Assembly: GCA_947306755.1 (NCBI GenBank) | Contig: CAMZHI010000008.1 | Span: 1-42,174 of the forward strand | DNA: 42,174 bases | Source: an uncultured Clostridia bacterium | GTDB lineage: Bacteria; Bacillota; Clostridia; TANB77; CAG-508 | Direction: 5' to 3' | Shown: positions 1 to 7,961 of the stretch, one piece after another | Layout of the letters: every line of letters starts with the position of its first letter | Numbering within the stretch: the first letter of the stretch is position 1 | Position numbers and translations under genes: made by a program | Notes under the pieces: generated by a model | What the model was told of the DNA's origin: nothing | Database searches by the model: none | The model's input: only the letters and a program-made list of their open reading frames with translations

Positions 1-449
1 TTGTAACATATTTAATGAAAAAAGAAAATCTATCAGCTGATGAAATTGAAACAATATTAAATAAAAAATCAGGACTTCAAGCAATTTCAGGTTTGGTTCC
101 AGACTTTAGAGAAATTGAACTTGCATCATATGAAAAAGGAAGTATGGCAGAAACTGCAATAAAAAGCTTTACTTATGCTATTGCAGGATATATTGCAAAA
201 TATGCTGTTGCAATGAGAGGAATTGATTATTTAGTATTTACTGGTGGAATTGGAGAAAATCAAATAAATATACGTAAATGGATATGTGAACAATTAGAAT
301 TTATGGGTATTTTGCTAGATGAAGAGGTAAATAACATAAGAGGCGAGGAAAAACTTATTTCTAAACCAGAATCTAAAGTAAAAATATTTGTAATCCCTAC
401 AAATGAAGAATTAATGATAGCAAAAGAAACTGAAAGATTAATAAAATAG
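1..449 (+). CDS. ackA: Acetate kinase, C-terminal part (5' end outside window)
   Basis: This is the C-terminal third of an acetate kinase, which interconverts acetyl phosphate plus ADP with acetate plus ATP in the cytosol. The open frame runs in from the left edge (first full codon at base 3); the ATG at 15 is internal. Recognisable family features are the KKSG and SGxxxDFR region near the start and the nucleotide-binding segment VFTGGIGENQ about 55 residues before the middle of the fragment, followed by the usual VIPTNEELMIA(K)ET ending. The ending is full length with a TAG stop. A partner phosphotransacetylase gene is not in the window. The assignment is firm; only the upstream part is missing. 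Confidence 0.95.
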   Translation, partial: VTYLMKKENLSADEIETILNKKSGLQAISGLVPDFREIELASYEKGSMAETAIKSFTYAIAGYIAKYAVAMRGIDYLVFTGGIGENQINIRKWICEQLEFMGILLDEEVNNIRGEEKLISKPESKVKIFVIPTNEELMIAKETERLIK

Positions 450-451
450 TG

Positions 452-480
452 TTTACATAAGACAATTTTTATGATATAAT
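452..480 (+). promoter_or_regulatory. Sigma-A type promoter for the HD hydrolase gene
   Basis: TTTACA at 452-457 and a perfect TATAAT at 475-480 are separated by 17 bases. The start codon lies at 512, after a GAAAGAG ribosome binding site. The promoter begins right after the ackA stop codon. Confidence 0.75.
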
Positions 481-511
481 TTTTAAAAATTATTATGAAA
501 GAGAATTATAT

Positions 512-1534
512 ATGTCAAATGCTTTTAAAAAACAATATGAAGTAGTAGAATACCTTCCTAAGGAAGAATATTTGCAAAGACTGTTTTCAATTTGTGCTTA
601 TATGTTTAGAGAGCCAGTTGATACACCAAAAAAATCGGATGACAATAAAGTTAATAAACCAAAAGAGTGGGGTGACCCTAAAGTTGCAGCTTTGGAAATA
701 AAGGATAAAACAAGACGTTCAGGACTACCTGCATATAGTCATTCTTATCGAGTTGCAAAGTATTTATATGATTTAAAAATATATGGTTTAGGAACAGAAT
801 ATGTAATTGCAGCACTTTTTCATGATGTTTTAGAAGATACAATATTTACAGAAAAAAGTTTAGAGCAGATTTTAAGAAAAGTTAAAGAAAAATATCATGA
901 TTTTCCTGATGGTCAAGATTGCGATATTGGTGTTATAATAGATGCTGTTGCAAGATTAACCAAAGACATAGAATTTCCCAAATGCTATGAAGTATTTAGA
1001 TTAGAAACAGAAAATGGTGACCTTTTTTCTATACAAAACTTTTGGGGAGAAAGAAAAATTCTTCAACATAAAGAGAAAGGGGAACTAATAGAAGAAAACG
1101 GTAATCCAAAACCAAAATTAATTAATAAGGATAAGGATAAGAATAAGGATATGGATAAGGAATATCTAAAATCTTATTTAAATCCATCTGAAATACAAAA
1201 ATGTGAAGACTATATAAAAAGGATGAATGACTATAAAGAAGCAATGGAAAAATACATAAAAATAATATGTGAATCTCCAATTGCAATGGTTGTAAAAATT
1301 GCAGATAGAATAGATAATTTAAAACATATCGCTCCAAACGATTCAGCAGAATGGATAGAAAAGTATATACTAGAAACAATTTGGATTTCTAGTATATTTG
1401 ATGAATTAAGAAAAAGAAACAATATAGCTAAAACATTAATTGATCAATTGGATAAGGATTTACAAAATGCTCTTAAATTAGCAACAGAACAAATGAAAAA
1501 AAGACAACAACAGTCTACTGGTATATGCTTATAA
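512..1534 (+). CDS. HD-domain protein related to the (p)ppGpp hydrolase half of RelA/SpoT
   Basis: The 340-residue protein has the metal-binding HD signature of the SpoT hydrolase family: His77 in YSHSYRVA, His104-Asp105 in the FHDVLEDT motif, and a late VVKIADRIDNLKHI segment that corresponds to the VKLADRLHNMRT element of SpoT. No synthetase, TGS or ACT domain follows, so it would be a hydrolase-only protein (small alarmone hydrolase-like), acting on (p)ppGpp or a related nucleotide; the substrate is inference. It is longer than stand-alone small hydrolases because of a lysine- and aspartate-rich insertion around residues 180-220, encoded by a hexamer repeat. It has its own promoter and is not obviously coupled to its neighbours. 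Confidence 0.75.
   Translation: MSNAFKKQYEVVEYLPKEEYLQRLFSICAYMFREPVDTPKKSDDNKVNKPKEWGDPKVAALEIKDKTRRSGLPAYSHSYRVAKYLYDLKIYGLGTEYVIAALFHDVLEDTIFTEKSLEQILRKVKEKYHDFPDGQDCDIGVIIDAVARLTKDIEFPKCYEVFRLETENGDLFSIQNFWGERKILQHKEKGELIEENGNPKPKLINKDKDKNKDMDKEYLKSYLNPSEIQKCEDYIKRMNDYKEAMEKYIKIICESPIAMVVKIADRIDNLKHIAPNDSAEWIEKYILETIWISSIFDELRKRNNIAKTLIDQLDKDLQNALKLATEQMKKRQQQSTGICL
1126..1161 (+). repeat. In-frame tandem hexamer repeat (TAAGGA-like, six units)
   Basis: Six consecutive 6-base units follow TAAGGA with one or two substitutions in units 3 and 5. Because the unit is a multiple of three it adds Lys-Asp pairs to the HD protein without changing its frame. Confidence 0.8.
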
Positions 1535-1579
1535 TAGCTTAATATGACAGAACATAGATTATACGATATAAATAAATAT

Positions 1580-1608
1580 TTGAAACAATAAGAAAAATGT
1601 GATATAAT
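1580..1608 (+). promoter_or_regulatory. Sigma-A type promoter for the 80-residue protein
   Basis: TTGAAA at 1580-1585 and TATAAT at 1603-1608 with a 17-base spacer. A strong AAAGGAGG ribosome binding site follows at 1623-1630. Confidence 0.75.
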
Positions 1609-1642
1609 AATAGTAGAATTTTAAAGGAGGATGAAAATTTAA

Positions 1643-1885
1643 ATGAGTAATAAGCAAGAAAACTCATCTCCTAAAGCAAGAGCCCAGTTGATATTAATGA
1701 AAAAGCTTGATGGTAAAGATTTTATATTAAAATCTGTGACTGATAATAATGGTTCTGTAATGGGATGGAATGTTCACGTTAAAGGAAAGGGAGATGTATT
1801 TTATTCAGTAAGAAGTCTTTTAAAAGGAGGACACGAAGGAAACTCATTAACAGGAAAAGTTAATAACTATAGAAATGGTAGATAA
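1643..1885 (+). CDS. Small protein of unknown function (80 residues)
   Basis: I do not recognise a family. The product is 80 residues, soluble, basic and rich in Gly and Lys, with no signal peptide or membrane segment. The middle (residues about 22-60, with the segment GWNVHVKGKGDVFYSVRSL) looks like a short beta-rich fold. The gene is convincing because it has its own promoter, a strong ribosome binding site at 1623-1630 and a terminator after the stop. An in-frame ATG at 1631 is followed by TAA four codons on, immediately before the ATG at 1643, so the true start is 12 bases from the binding site; the tiny upstream ATG...TAA could tune initiation. It stands alone as a monocistronic unit. 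Confidence 0.7.
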   Translation: MSNKQENSSPKARAQLILMKKLDGKDFILKSVTDNNGSVMGWNVHVKGKGDVFYSVRSLLKGGHEGNSLTGKVNNYRNGR

Positions 1886-1925
1886 TAATAGTTTATTTAG
1901 AATGATTTTCACAAAACAAAATAAT

Positions 1926-1958
1926 AAAAGTGACCAAACTCAAGGTTACTTTTTTTTT
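1926..1958 (+). terminator. Rho-independent terminator after the 80-residue gene
   Basis: Stem AGTGACC (1929-1935) pairs with GGTTACT (1944-1950) with one G-U pair, extended by AAA/TTT, and is followed by eight T's. Confidence 0.8.
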
Positions 1959-2035
1959 ATTGATAACCTATTGAAAACCATTACATATTATGCTAAATTA
2001 TTAATATATCAATAATTTATAATTTAGAGGTAATT

Positions 2036-3325
2036 ATGAAAAAGTTTATTTTAATAAATATTATAATGCTTTATTTGTTATTTGCACCAATTAGAGTGTA
2101 TGCGAGTGTTAGGGTGTCATTGCCATTAGAGTATAAACCAGAACAGCAACAAACAATAGAAAATATTCCACAAATCGGATGTAAAGCTGCTTATGTAGTA
2201 AATCCTGAAACTGGTAAAATTTTTTATGAAAAAAATGCACATGAAAAGATGTATCCAGCAAGTACTACCAAAATTCTTACAGCTTTAGTTGTTTTAGAAA
2301 AGTGTAAATTAACAGATACAGCGATAGTTTCAAAAACAGCGCTTGATTTAGTTCCTTCAGGGTATTCAAATGCTAATTTACAAGTTGGGGAAGAATTAAC
2401 TATTGAAACATTATTACAAGCATTACTTATCCCAAGTGCAAATGAAGCTGCAAATGTTCTAGCAGAACATGTAAGTGGGAGCGTTGAAGAGTTTGCCAAA
2501 CTTTGTAATAATAGAGCAAAAGAACTAGGATGTGAAACATTAAATTTTGTAAATCCAAATGGACTTCATGATGAAAACCATTATTGTTCAGCATATGATT
2601 TATATTTAATTGCAAAAGAATGTCAACAGTTTGATGCCTTTAATGAAATTGTAAAAACTAAATCTTTTAAAATTCCGGCTACAAGTATCCATCCAGCAAA
2701 TGATAGAGTATTTACAAATACAAATTCATTAATACTAACAAATTCAACTAGCTATTATTATCCATATTGTACGGGGATTAAAACAGGACATACTACACCT
2801 GCTGGAGAGTGTTTAGTAGCAAGTAGTTCAAAGGATAATATTAATTTGATTTCAGTAGTTTTAGGTGGTGGAACAAATAGCAAAGGATTAAATGAACGTT
2901 TTTATGATACAAAGCAACTTTTTGAATTTGTGTATAATAGTTATTCATATAAAGAAATTGCTAAAGAAAAAAATGTAATAACAAATATAAATGTAAAAAA
3001 AGCAACAAAAGAGACATCTTCACTTGATGCTATTATAGATACAAATATATCAACAATTGTACCAAATAATATAGATGTTTCTCAAATTCCTTCAAAAATT
3101 GATATAAAAGAAAATATAGTTGCTCCAATAGAACAAAATGAAGTATTAGGTTATGTTACATATGAAGTTGACGGATTAAATTATACTGAACAATTAGTTG
3201 CAAGCCATGATGTTTTAAAAAAGCCGTATTGGATATATAACAGCTTAATTTTAGGTGCAATACTTTTAATCATATTAATTATTGCAATAATATTAAAAAA
3301 ACGAAAAAAAGAGTGTAACCACTGA
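2036..3325 (+). CDS. D-alanyl-D-alanine carboxypeptidase (peptidase S11, DacF/DacB type)
   Basis: This 429-residue exported enzyme removes the terminal D-Ala from peptidoglycan stem peptides. It has an N-terminal signal peptide (about residues 1-23), the three active-site motifs of low-molecular-weight penicillin-binding proteins (SxxK at Ser76-Lys79, SAN at 134-136, KTG at 249-251), a C-terminal beta-rich region (about 310-390) and a C-terminal hydrophobic helix followed by a basic tail (about 402-425) that anchors it in the membrane. Domain order and length fit DacF/DacB of Bacillus and clostridia. In a spore former it could act in spore cortex modification or in vegetative wall maturation; the sequence does not settle which. 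It is flanked by terminators on both sides, so it is probably transcribed alone. Confidence 0.92.
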   Translation: MKKFILINIIMLYLLFAPIRVYASVRVSLPLEYKPEQQQTIENIPQIGCKAAYVVNPETGKIFYEKNAHEKMYPASTTKILTALVVLEKCKLTDTAIVSKTALDLVPSGYSNANLQVGEELTIETLLQALLIPSANEAANVLAEHVSGSVEEFAKLCNNRAKELGCETLNFVNPNGLHDENHYCSAYDLYLIAKECQQFDAFNEIVKTKSFKIPATSIHPANDRVFTNTNSLILTNSTSYYYPYCTGIKTGHTTPAGECLVASSSKDNINLISVVLGGGTNSKGLNERFYDTKQLFEFVYNSYSYKEIAKEKNVITNINVKKATKETSSLDAIIDTNISTIVPNNIDVSQIPSKIDIKENIVAPIEQNEVLGYVTYEVDGLNYTEQLVASHDVLKKPYWIYNSLILGAILLIILIIAIILKKRKKECNH

Positions 3326-3342
3326 ACTAGTAATAAAAAAGT

Positions 3343-3371
3343 AAAAAAACTCTATTCAAAAGAGTTTTTTT
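3343..3371 (+). terminator. Rho-independent terminator after the carboxypeptidase gene
   Basis: An 11-base perfect stem, with arms at 3343-3353 and 3361-3371, closes a 7-base loop. The right arm ends in a run of seven T's. A TATAAT hexamer at 3376-3381 directly after it is a likely -10 element for yebC, though no good -35 is seen because the terminator occupies that place. Confidence 0.85.
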
Positions 3372-3412
3372 GTGTTATAATATGAAAAGTTAGGAAAGAG
3401 GAGGAGTTAAAA

Positions 3413-4138
3413 ATGAGTGGACACAGTAAGTGGAATAACATACAAGCAAAAAAAGGAAAAGCTGATGCATTACGTGGAAAGATATTTACAAAACTAGGTA
3501 GAGAATTATTAGTTGCAGTAAAAGCAGGAGGACCAGATCCAGCAGGAAATTCAAAATTAAAAGATGTAATTGCAAAATGTAAAGCTGCTAATATGCCAAA
3601 TGATACAATAAACAATGCTATAAAAAAGGCTTCAGGAGAAGGAAGCACAGATTCTTATGAAGAAATAATGTATGAAGGATATGGACCAAACGGAGTAGCT
3701 GTAATTGTTGAAGCAAGCACAAATAATAGAAATAGAACAGCTGCAGATGTAAGACATGCATTTGATAAAGCAGGAGGAAATCTTGGAACTACTGGATGTG
3801 TTTCATATATGTTTAGTCAAAAAGGTATTATAGTAGTAGAAATAGAAACATGCAAACTATCAGAAGAAGAATTAATGATGCAAGCCTTAGATTTTGGAGC
3901 AGAAGATTTTGAAACTTGTGAAGATGTTTATGAAATTACAACAGCACCATCAGATTTTTCTTCAGTTAGAGAAAGTTTAGAAGGTCTTGGACTAGAATTC
4001 TTAGAAGCATCTGTTCAAATGGTACCATCTACAACTGTTAAATTAGATGAACATGGCGCAGAAAAGATGAATAAACTAATAGATAACCTAAATGATTTAG
4101 ATGATGTAATGAATGTATATCACAATTGGGAAGAATAA
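3413..4138 (+). CDS. yebC: YebC/TACO1 family protein
   Basis: The product is 241 residues, the usual length of the family, and starts with the hallmark [18 protein letters not shown], followed by the [10 protein letters not shown] and [12 protein letters not shown] blocks and the [18 protein letters not shown] core. YebC proteins were first annotated as transcriptional regulators (PmpR); the mitochondrial homologue TACO1 and recent bacterial work point to a role on the ribosome in relieving stalling at proline-rich stretches. The start is supported by GAGGAGG upstream. In many Firmicutes yebC stands alone or near ruvC; here it is between the carboxypeptidase gene and the spoIIIA locus, with its own terminator. 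Confidence 0.95.
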   Translation: MSGHSKWNNIQAKKGKADALRGKIFTKLGRELLVAVKAGGPDPAGNSKLKDVIAKCKAANMPNDTINNAIKKASGEGSTDSYEEIMYEGYGPNGVAVIVEASTNNRNRTAADVRHAFDKAGGNLGTTGCVSYMFSQKGIIVVEIETCKLSEEELMMQALDFGAEDFETCEDVYEITTAPSDFSSVRESLEGLGLEFLEASVQMVPSTTVKLDEHGAEKMNKLIDNLNDLDDVMNVYHNWEE

Positions 4139-4141
4139 AAT

Positions 4142-4190
4142 AAAAAAATCAGAATATAATATATTAACTATATTGTATTCTGATTTTTTT
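4142..4190 (+). terminator. Strong rho-independent terminator after yebC
   Basis: A perfect 15-base stem (arms 4142-4156 and 4176-4190) with an AT-rich loop. The right arm ends in a run of seven to eight T's. Confidence 0.88.
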
Positions 4191-4191
4191 T

Positions 4192-4240
4192 GGTAAATTG
4201 GGACCGGGTATTTTTTGCACATGGTAAATTGGGACCGGGT
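4192..4240 (+). repeat. 49-base dispersed repeat with two copies of GGTAAATTGGGACCGGGT
   Basis: Two 18-base units (4192-4209 and 4223-4240) are joined by a short T-rich linker. A nearly identical 49-base block, one base different, lies in reverse orientation at 6736-6784. Further single units occur at 4388-4402 (reverse), 5977-5994 and 35911-35926 (reverse), and a decayed one at about 29928-29941. Confidence 0.85.
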
Positions 4241-4402
4241 CCATTTTTGAATTAATAAACTAACTAAGCCGCGTCAGCATTTCGTTTTTTAAAATCCGTA
4301 TGGTGGGTATCCCTAAAGGGGGTACCATAGGATTTTAAAAAATGATGTGCGGTTAAACAGGCTTAGTTAGTTACTTTGAAAAAAAGGACCCGGTCCCAAA
4401 TT
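4223..4402. repeat. 180-base imperfect palindrome upstream of spoIIIAA (MITE-like)
   Basis: This otherwise gene-free gap between yebC and spoIIIAA folds back on itself over its whole length. Outer arms 4225-4241 and 4386-4402 match with one mismatch. The 13-base arms 4258-4270 and 4360-4372 are perfect. Inner arms around 4280-4297 and 4329-4350 share TTTTTTAAAATCC and its complement, and the centre (4301-4328) pairs GGTATCCC with GGGGGTACC. No reading frame is present. It may be a non-autonomous mobile element, and as RNA it would be a very stable hairpin directly before the spoIIIA ribosome binding site. Confidence 0.8.
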
Positions 4403-4417
4403 AAGCAAGGAGGAAGT

Positions 4418-5327
4418 ATGCTTAAAGAAATTATGGATTATTTGCCAACACATATAAAAGACATTATTATTTCATATTTGGAGAAAGATACACATCTTAA
4501 AGATTCTATTGAAGAGATAAGAATTAGAAGCAATGGAGACTTATCAATAAAAATGGGACAAGATATAATTAATCTATTTTCAAATGTAACTAAAGATGAA
4601 ATTCAAGAAACTTTTGAAAATATTTGCGAAAAATCTATTTATTCATATACAAAACAAATTTCAGAAGGTTTTATTACAATAAAAGGTGGAAATAGAGTTG
4701 GAATCACAGGAAGTGTAGTTATGGAGAATAATAAAGTGATAAATATGAACTATATTTCAAGTTTGAATTTTAGAATTGCTAGACAGATAAAAGATGTATC
4801 AGATTCAATTTTAAAATATGTAATTAACATAGAAGATAATTCAATCTATAACACAATCATTGCATCACCGCCAGGGGCAGGGAAGACTACTATACTTAGA
4901 GATTTTGTAAGGAAAATATCTAATCGGAATGCCTGAGATAAATTTTTATCCAAAAACATGTGGAATTATTGACGAAAGAGGTGAAATAGCTGCGATGTAT
5001 AAAGGTATCCCACAAAACGATATTGGAATTAATTCTGATGTTATAAATAATGTATCAAAATCAATTGGAATAAATATGCTTATAAGATCAATGGGACCTC
5101 AAATAATTATTTGTGATGAAATAGGGTCAAAAGAAGATATTGAAGCAATAGAAAGAGCAACATTAAGTGGGGTTAAAGGAGTTTTTACGGCACATGCATC
5201 AAGTATAGAAGAAATAAGACAAAATTCAAATTTAAACAAATTGATAGAAAATAAAATAATTCAAAGAATAATAATATTAGATTTAATCAATAAGGGAAAA
5301 ATAAAGCAAGTTGAAAAAATAGTATAA
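4418..5327 (+). pseudogene. spoIIIAA: spoIIIAA, broken by a single-base frameshift near 4930
   Basis: SpoIIIAA is the AAA+/secretion-type ATPase of the SpoIIIA-SpoIIQ channel. The first frame (4418-4936, ATG after AAGGAGG) carries the N-terminal domain and Walker A, SPPGAGKTT at residues 150-158, and stops after NRNA. The second frame (ATG at 4929, ends 5327) begins with MPEINFYPKTCGIIDERGEIA and holds the conserved YKGIPQND segment, the Walker B region IIICDEIG and the TAHASS sensor region. Together they give one full-length SpoIIIAA if one base is skipped near 4930. The two frames overlap by eight bases, so translational coupling into two chains cannot be excluded, nor can a sequencing error. 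An ATG at 4418 was preferred over an upstream ATG at 4376 because the latter lies inside the repeat. Confidence 0.85.
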
Positions 5328-5446
5328 TGAGTTACTAAAAAATATAGATAATTATTGAAGTGAGATATATATTTTAATAAAAAATATACTAAATATAGTT
5401 CTAAAAAATATTTATTAAACATATACTATCTGTAGAGGATGATTAT

Positions 5447-5965
5447 ATGGAAATATTAAGATATTTTTTTTTATTTGGTATTGTAGTAGGGAGTACAAGC
5501 ATTGGATTTATATTATCCAAAAGATATTCAGATAGATTAGAAGAATTAAATGCGTTTAATACTTTAGTAAATATACTACAAAATTCTATAAAATTCACCA
5601 AATTACCTTTAAATGAGATTTTTGAACAAATTGGAAATATTACAATAAAAACTAATGTAAAAAATATATTTATAATTTGCAAGGAAAATCTTACTAATTT
5701 GAATGTAGATAATGCATGGAAGAAAGCAATAGATGAAGAAATATATTACTTAAATATGAAAAATGAAGATTTTGATGTTATAGAAACATTAGGTAGTATT
5801 TTAGGTAAAACAGACATTGATGGGCAAATGAGCGGATTAAACCAATTTAAAGAAAGATTAAGTATTCAAATAAAACAGGCAGAATTTGAAAAAAACAAAA
5901 ATTCTAAAATGTTCAAAAGTTTAGGAACAATAGTAGGGTTAGTAATAGTAATACTACTATTTTAA
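5447..5965 (+). CDS. spoIIIAB: Stage III sporulation protein AB
   Basis: The 172-residue product matches SpoIIIAB in length and pattern. It has an N-terminal membrane helix (about 5-25), a soluble helical middle with the family-typical ETLGSILGKTDIDGQ segment (about 118-132), and a C-terminal hydrophobic helix (about 155-171). SpoIIIAB resembles the platform proteins of type II secretion systems (GspF-like) and belongs to the mother-cell half of the channel to the forespore. It follows spoIIIAA after a 119-base gap, which is wider than the usual overlap at this junction. It has an AGAGG ribosome binding site at 5434-5438. Confidence 0.93.
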   Translation: MEILRYFFLFGIVVGSTSIGFILSKRYSDRLEELNAFNTLVNILQNSIKFTKLPLNEIFEQIGNITIKTNVKNIFIICKENLTNLNVDNAWKKAIDEEIYYLNMKNEDFDVIETLGSILGKTDIDGQMSGLNQFKERLSIQIKQAEFEKNKNSKMFKSLGTIVGLVIVILLF

Positions 5966-5976
5966 TATGGCAATTT

Positions 5977-5994
5977 GGTAAATTGGAACCGGGT
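5977..5994 (+). repeat. Single unit of the GGTAAATTGGGACCGGGT repeat between spoIIIAB and spoIIIAC
   Basis: An 18-base copy with one substitution (GGAACC instead of GGGACC). It sits between the spoIIIAB stop and the spoIIIAC ribosome binding site. Confidence 0.8.
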
Positions 5995-6019
5995 ACTTTT
6001 TACAAAGGAGATAGATGAA

Positions 6020-6214
6020 ATGAATGTTGATTTGCTTTTTAAAATTGCAGCAGTAGGAATTTTAGTCGCTGTTTTACATCAAGTGTTATGTAGAGCCGGA
6101 AGAGAAGAACAAGCAATGATGACAACTTTAGCAGGGTTAGTAATAGTTCTTACCCTAGTAATAAAAGAAATAAGTTCATTATTTGATACAGTAAGAACAT
6201 TATTTGGTTTATAA
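6020..6214 (+). CDS. spoIIIAC: Stage III sporulation protein AC
   Basis: The 64-residue protein has two membrane helices (about 6-22 and 36-53) separated by a short loop containing CRAGREEQA, which is typical of SpoIIIAC. The ATG at 6020 is chosen because AAAGGAG lies at 6004-6010; the longer frame beginning at 5975 reads through the dispersed repeat and has no family resemblance. SpoIIIAC and SpoIIIAD are small integral membrane parts of the SpoIIIA complex and resemble export-apparatus proteins. Confidence 0.93.
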   Translation: MNVDLLFKIAAVGILVAVLHQVLCRAGREEQAMMTTLAGLVIVLTLVIKEISSLFDTVRTLFGL

Positions 6215-6266
6215 AATTGAACTGATAAAATATAAGAATTCAATACATTGGGGTGAGAAAAAGCAT

Positions 6267-6659
6267 ATGGACGAAGTCATAAAAATAGTAGGAATAGGTT
6301 TAATATCTCTAATACTTATTATAATTATTAAGCAATACAGACCAGAATTTGCAATTTATATTTCTATAATTTCTGGCATAATTATTTTTTTCTATGCAAT
6401 AGACAAGCTAACTAATATAATTGACCTATTAAAACAAATTTGCAATCAATCTGGAGTTAATAATAAATATCTTGGAATACTAATTAAAATGACAGGAATT
6501 GCATTTTTAGCAGAATTTGCAATAAGTATATGCAAGGATGCGGGGGAAAGCTCTTTGGCAAATAAAATTGAGTTAGGAAGTAAAGCAATAGTAATCTCAA
6601 TGTCTATACCAATAATACATAATTTACTAGAAATAATATTAAACTTAATGCCCACTTAG
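6267..6659 (+). CDS. spoIIIAD: Stage III sporulation protein AD
   Basis: The 130-residue polytopic protein has four hydrophobic helices. The conserved stretch GILIKMTGIAFLAEFAISICKDAGE (here about residues 70-95) and the ending IPIIHNLLEIILNLMP are characteristic of SpoIIIAD. The ATG at 6267 with GGGGTGAG upstream is preferred to an earlier ATG at 6204, which overlaps the end of spoIIIAC and would add 21 unrelated residues. It is part of the spoIIIA operon, which in relatives is transcribed by mother-cell sigma-E. Confidence 0.93.
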   Translation: MDEVIKIVGIGLISLILIIIIKQYRPEFAIYISIISGIIIFFYAIDKLTNIIDLLKQICNQSGVNNKYLGILIKMTGIAFLAEFAISICKDAGESSLANKIELGSKAIVISMSIPIIHNLLEIILNLMPT

Positions 6660-6735
6660 TATAAAAATAATGAATAGTGAATAATACAAATGTAATATTA
6701 AAGAAATACTAATTATTCATTATTAATTATTAAGC

Positions 6736-6784
6736 ACCCGGTCCCAAATTACCATGTGCAAAAAATACCCGGTCCCAATTTACC
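6736..6784 (-). repeat. 49-base dispersed repeat, reverse orientation, upstream of spoIIIAE
   Basis: This is the reverse complement of the block at 4192-4240 with one base different. It separates spoIIIAD from spoIIIAE and accounts for the spurious extension of the spoIIIAE frame to an ATG at 6756. Confidence 0.85.
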
Positions 6785-6800
6785 AAAAAAGGAAATACTG

Positions 6801-7961
6801 ATGAAAAAAATTATTGTTTTTTTGATTGTTTTTATTCTAGTACCTAATATTTCATGTGCAGAAGAAAATTCTGCAAAACTTGATTCATCTGCTATTATTA
6901 AAAAACAAGAGGAATCATTTGGTATTAGAGATTTTTTGAGAGATTGTGAAAGATATGCACCAGATTTTATTAATGATTTAAATATTAAAAATCTTTTTAA
7001 TAATTATATTTCAGGTGATTTTGACAATAAAGGTCTCTTTAATAAAGCAGGTGGCTTAATAAAAAATGGATTTACAGATGTTTTCAAAATATTACTAAGT
7101 ATTATTGTTATTGTTTTAATACATAGCCTTTTAAAAGCATTGACTGATAATTTAGAAAATAATAGTGTTTCTCAAATTGTTTATTATGTTCAATATATTT
7201 TGATTGTCACAATAATTATGGCAAGTTTTTCTGAAATCCTAGATAGTATTATAGCATCAATTGATAATATGGTTGGTTTTACAAGAAGTTTGGTTCCTCT
7301 TTTAATAACACTTATGATATATACAGGTAATATTACAACTAGTACAGTACTAGAACCCATTTTGTTATTTATAATTGAATTAATTGCAAATATAATTAAA
7401 ATTGGTATTATTCCGATTGTGTCTTTAATAATAGCATTAATAATAGTATCCAAAATAAGTAATAGAGTGCAAATTCAAAGAATATCTAAATTCATGAAAT
7501 CAAGTGTTGTTTGGACTTTAGGTATTATTCTTACAGTTTTTATAGGACTTGTTTCATTAGAAGGAAGCCTTACTTCAGCTATAGATGGGGTAACAGCGAA
7601 AACTGCTAAAGCTGCAATTAGTTCTCTTATACCAGTTGTAGGAAAGACTTTAGGAGATGGAGTAGATAGTGTTTTAGGATGTGGAGTAATTTTAAAAAAT
7701 GCAGTAGGTGTTATGGGTGTAATTATTATAATAAGTATATGTTTATTACCAATAATAAGACTTGCAGCCTTTACAATAATGTATTCAGTTTCATCAGCTA
7801 TTATCGAACCTTTAGCTGATGACAAAATTGTTAAACTTTTAGATGAAATGAGTGATGTTTTTAAACTATTACTAGCGATTATATGCAGTGTAAGCTTTTT
7901 ATTAATAATTGGAATAACATTAGTTATAAAAATATCAAATAGTGGGATGATGTATAGATGA
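6801..7961 (+). CDS. spoIIIAE: Stage III sporulation protein AE
   Basis: The 386-residue polytopic protein starts with a cleavable-looking signal sequence (MKKIIVFLIVFILVPNISC), followed by a soluble segment to about residue 95 and then seven or so hydrophobic helices. The segments TDNLENNSVSQIVYYVQYI and AKTAKAAISSLIPVVGKTLGDGVDSVLGC are typical of SpoIIIAE, the largest membrane component of the channel. The start at 6801 is supported by AAAGGA upstream; the earlier ATG at 6756 lies inside the inserted repeat. The gene overlaps spoIIIAF by four bases (ATGA), so the two are translationally coupled. Confidence 0.94.
   Translation: MKKIIVFLIVFILVPNISCAEENSAKLDSSAIIKKQEESFGIRDFLRDCERYAPDFINDLNIKNLFNNYISGDFDNKGLFNKAGGLIKNGFTDVFKILLSIIVIVLIHSLLKALTDNLENNSVSQIVYYVQYILIVTIIMASFSEILDSIIASIDNMVGFTRSLVPLLITLMIYTGNITTSTVLEPILLFIIELIANIIKIGIIPIVSLIIALIIVSKISNRVQIQRISKFMKSSVVWTLGIILTVFIGLVSLEGSLTSAIDGVTAKTAKAAISSLIPVVGKTLGDGVDSVLGCGVILKNAVGVMGVIIIISICLLPIIRLAAFTIMYSVSSAIIEPLADDKIVKLLDEMSDVFKLLLAIICSVSFLLIIGITLVIKISNSGMMYR

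Noticed and set aside
4929..4940. Programmed +1 frameshift in spoIIIAA (GCC TGA at the junction, as at UGA in prfB)
   Set aside because: There is no slippery codon: the P-site Ala codon cannot re-pair after a +1 step, and no strong Shine-Dalgarno-like stimulator lies at the right distance. An indel or error is simpler.
4192..6784. Invertible DNA segment flanked by 49-base inverted repeats
   Set aside because: The genes between the repeats are in canonical spoIIIA order and orientation, no recombinase is nearby and more copies of the unit lie outside, so independent insertion is more likely.
6756..6800. Upstream ATG for spoIIIAE giving 15 more residues
   Set aside because: The codons are inside the dispersed repeat and the added residues precede a signal sequence. 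The ATG at 6801 has its own ribosome binding site.
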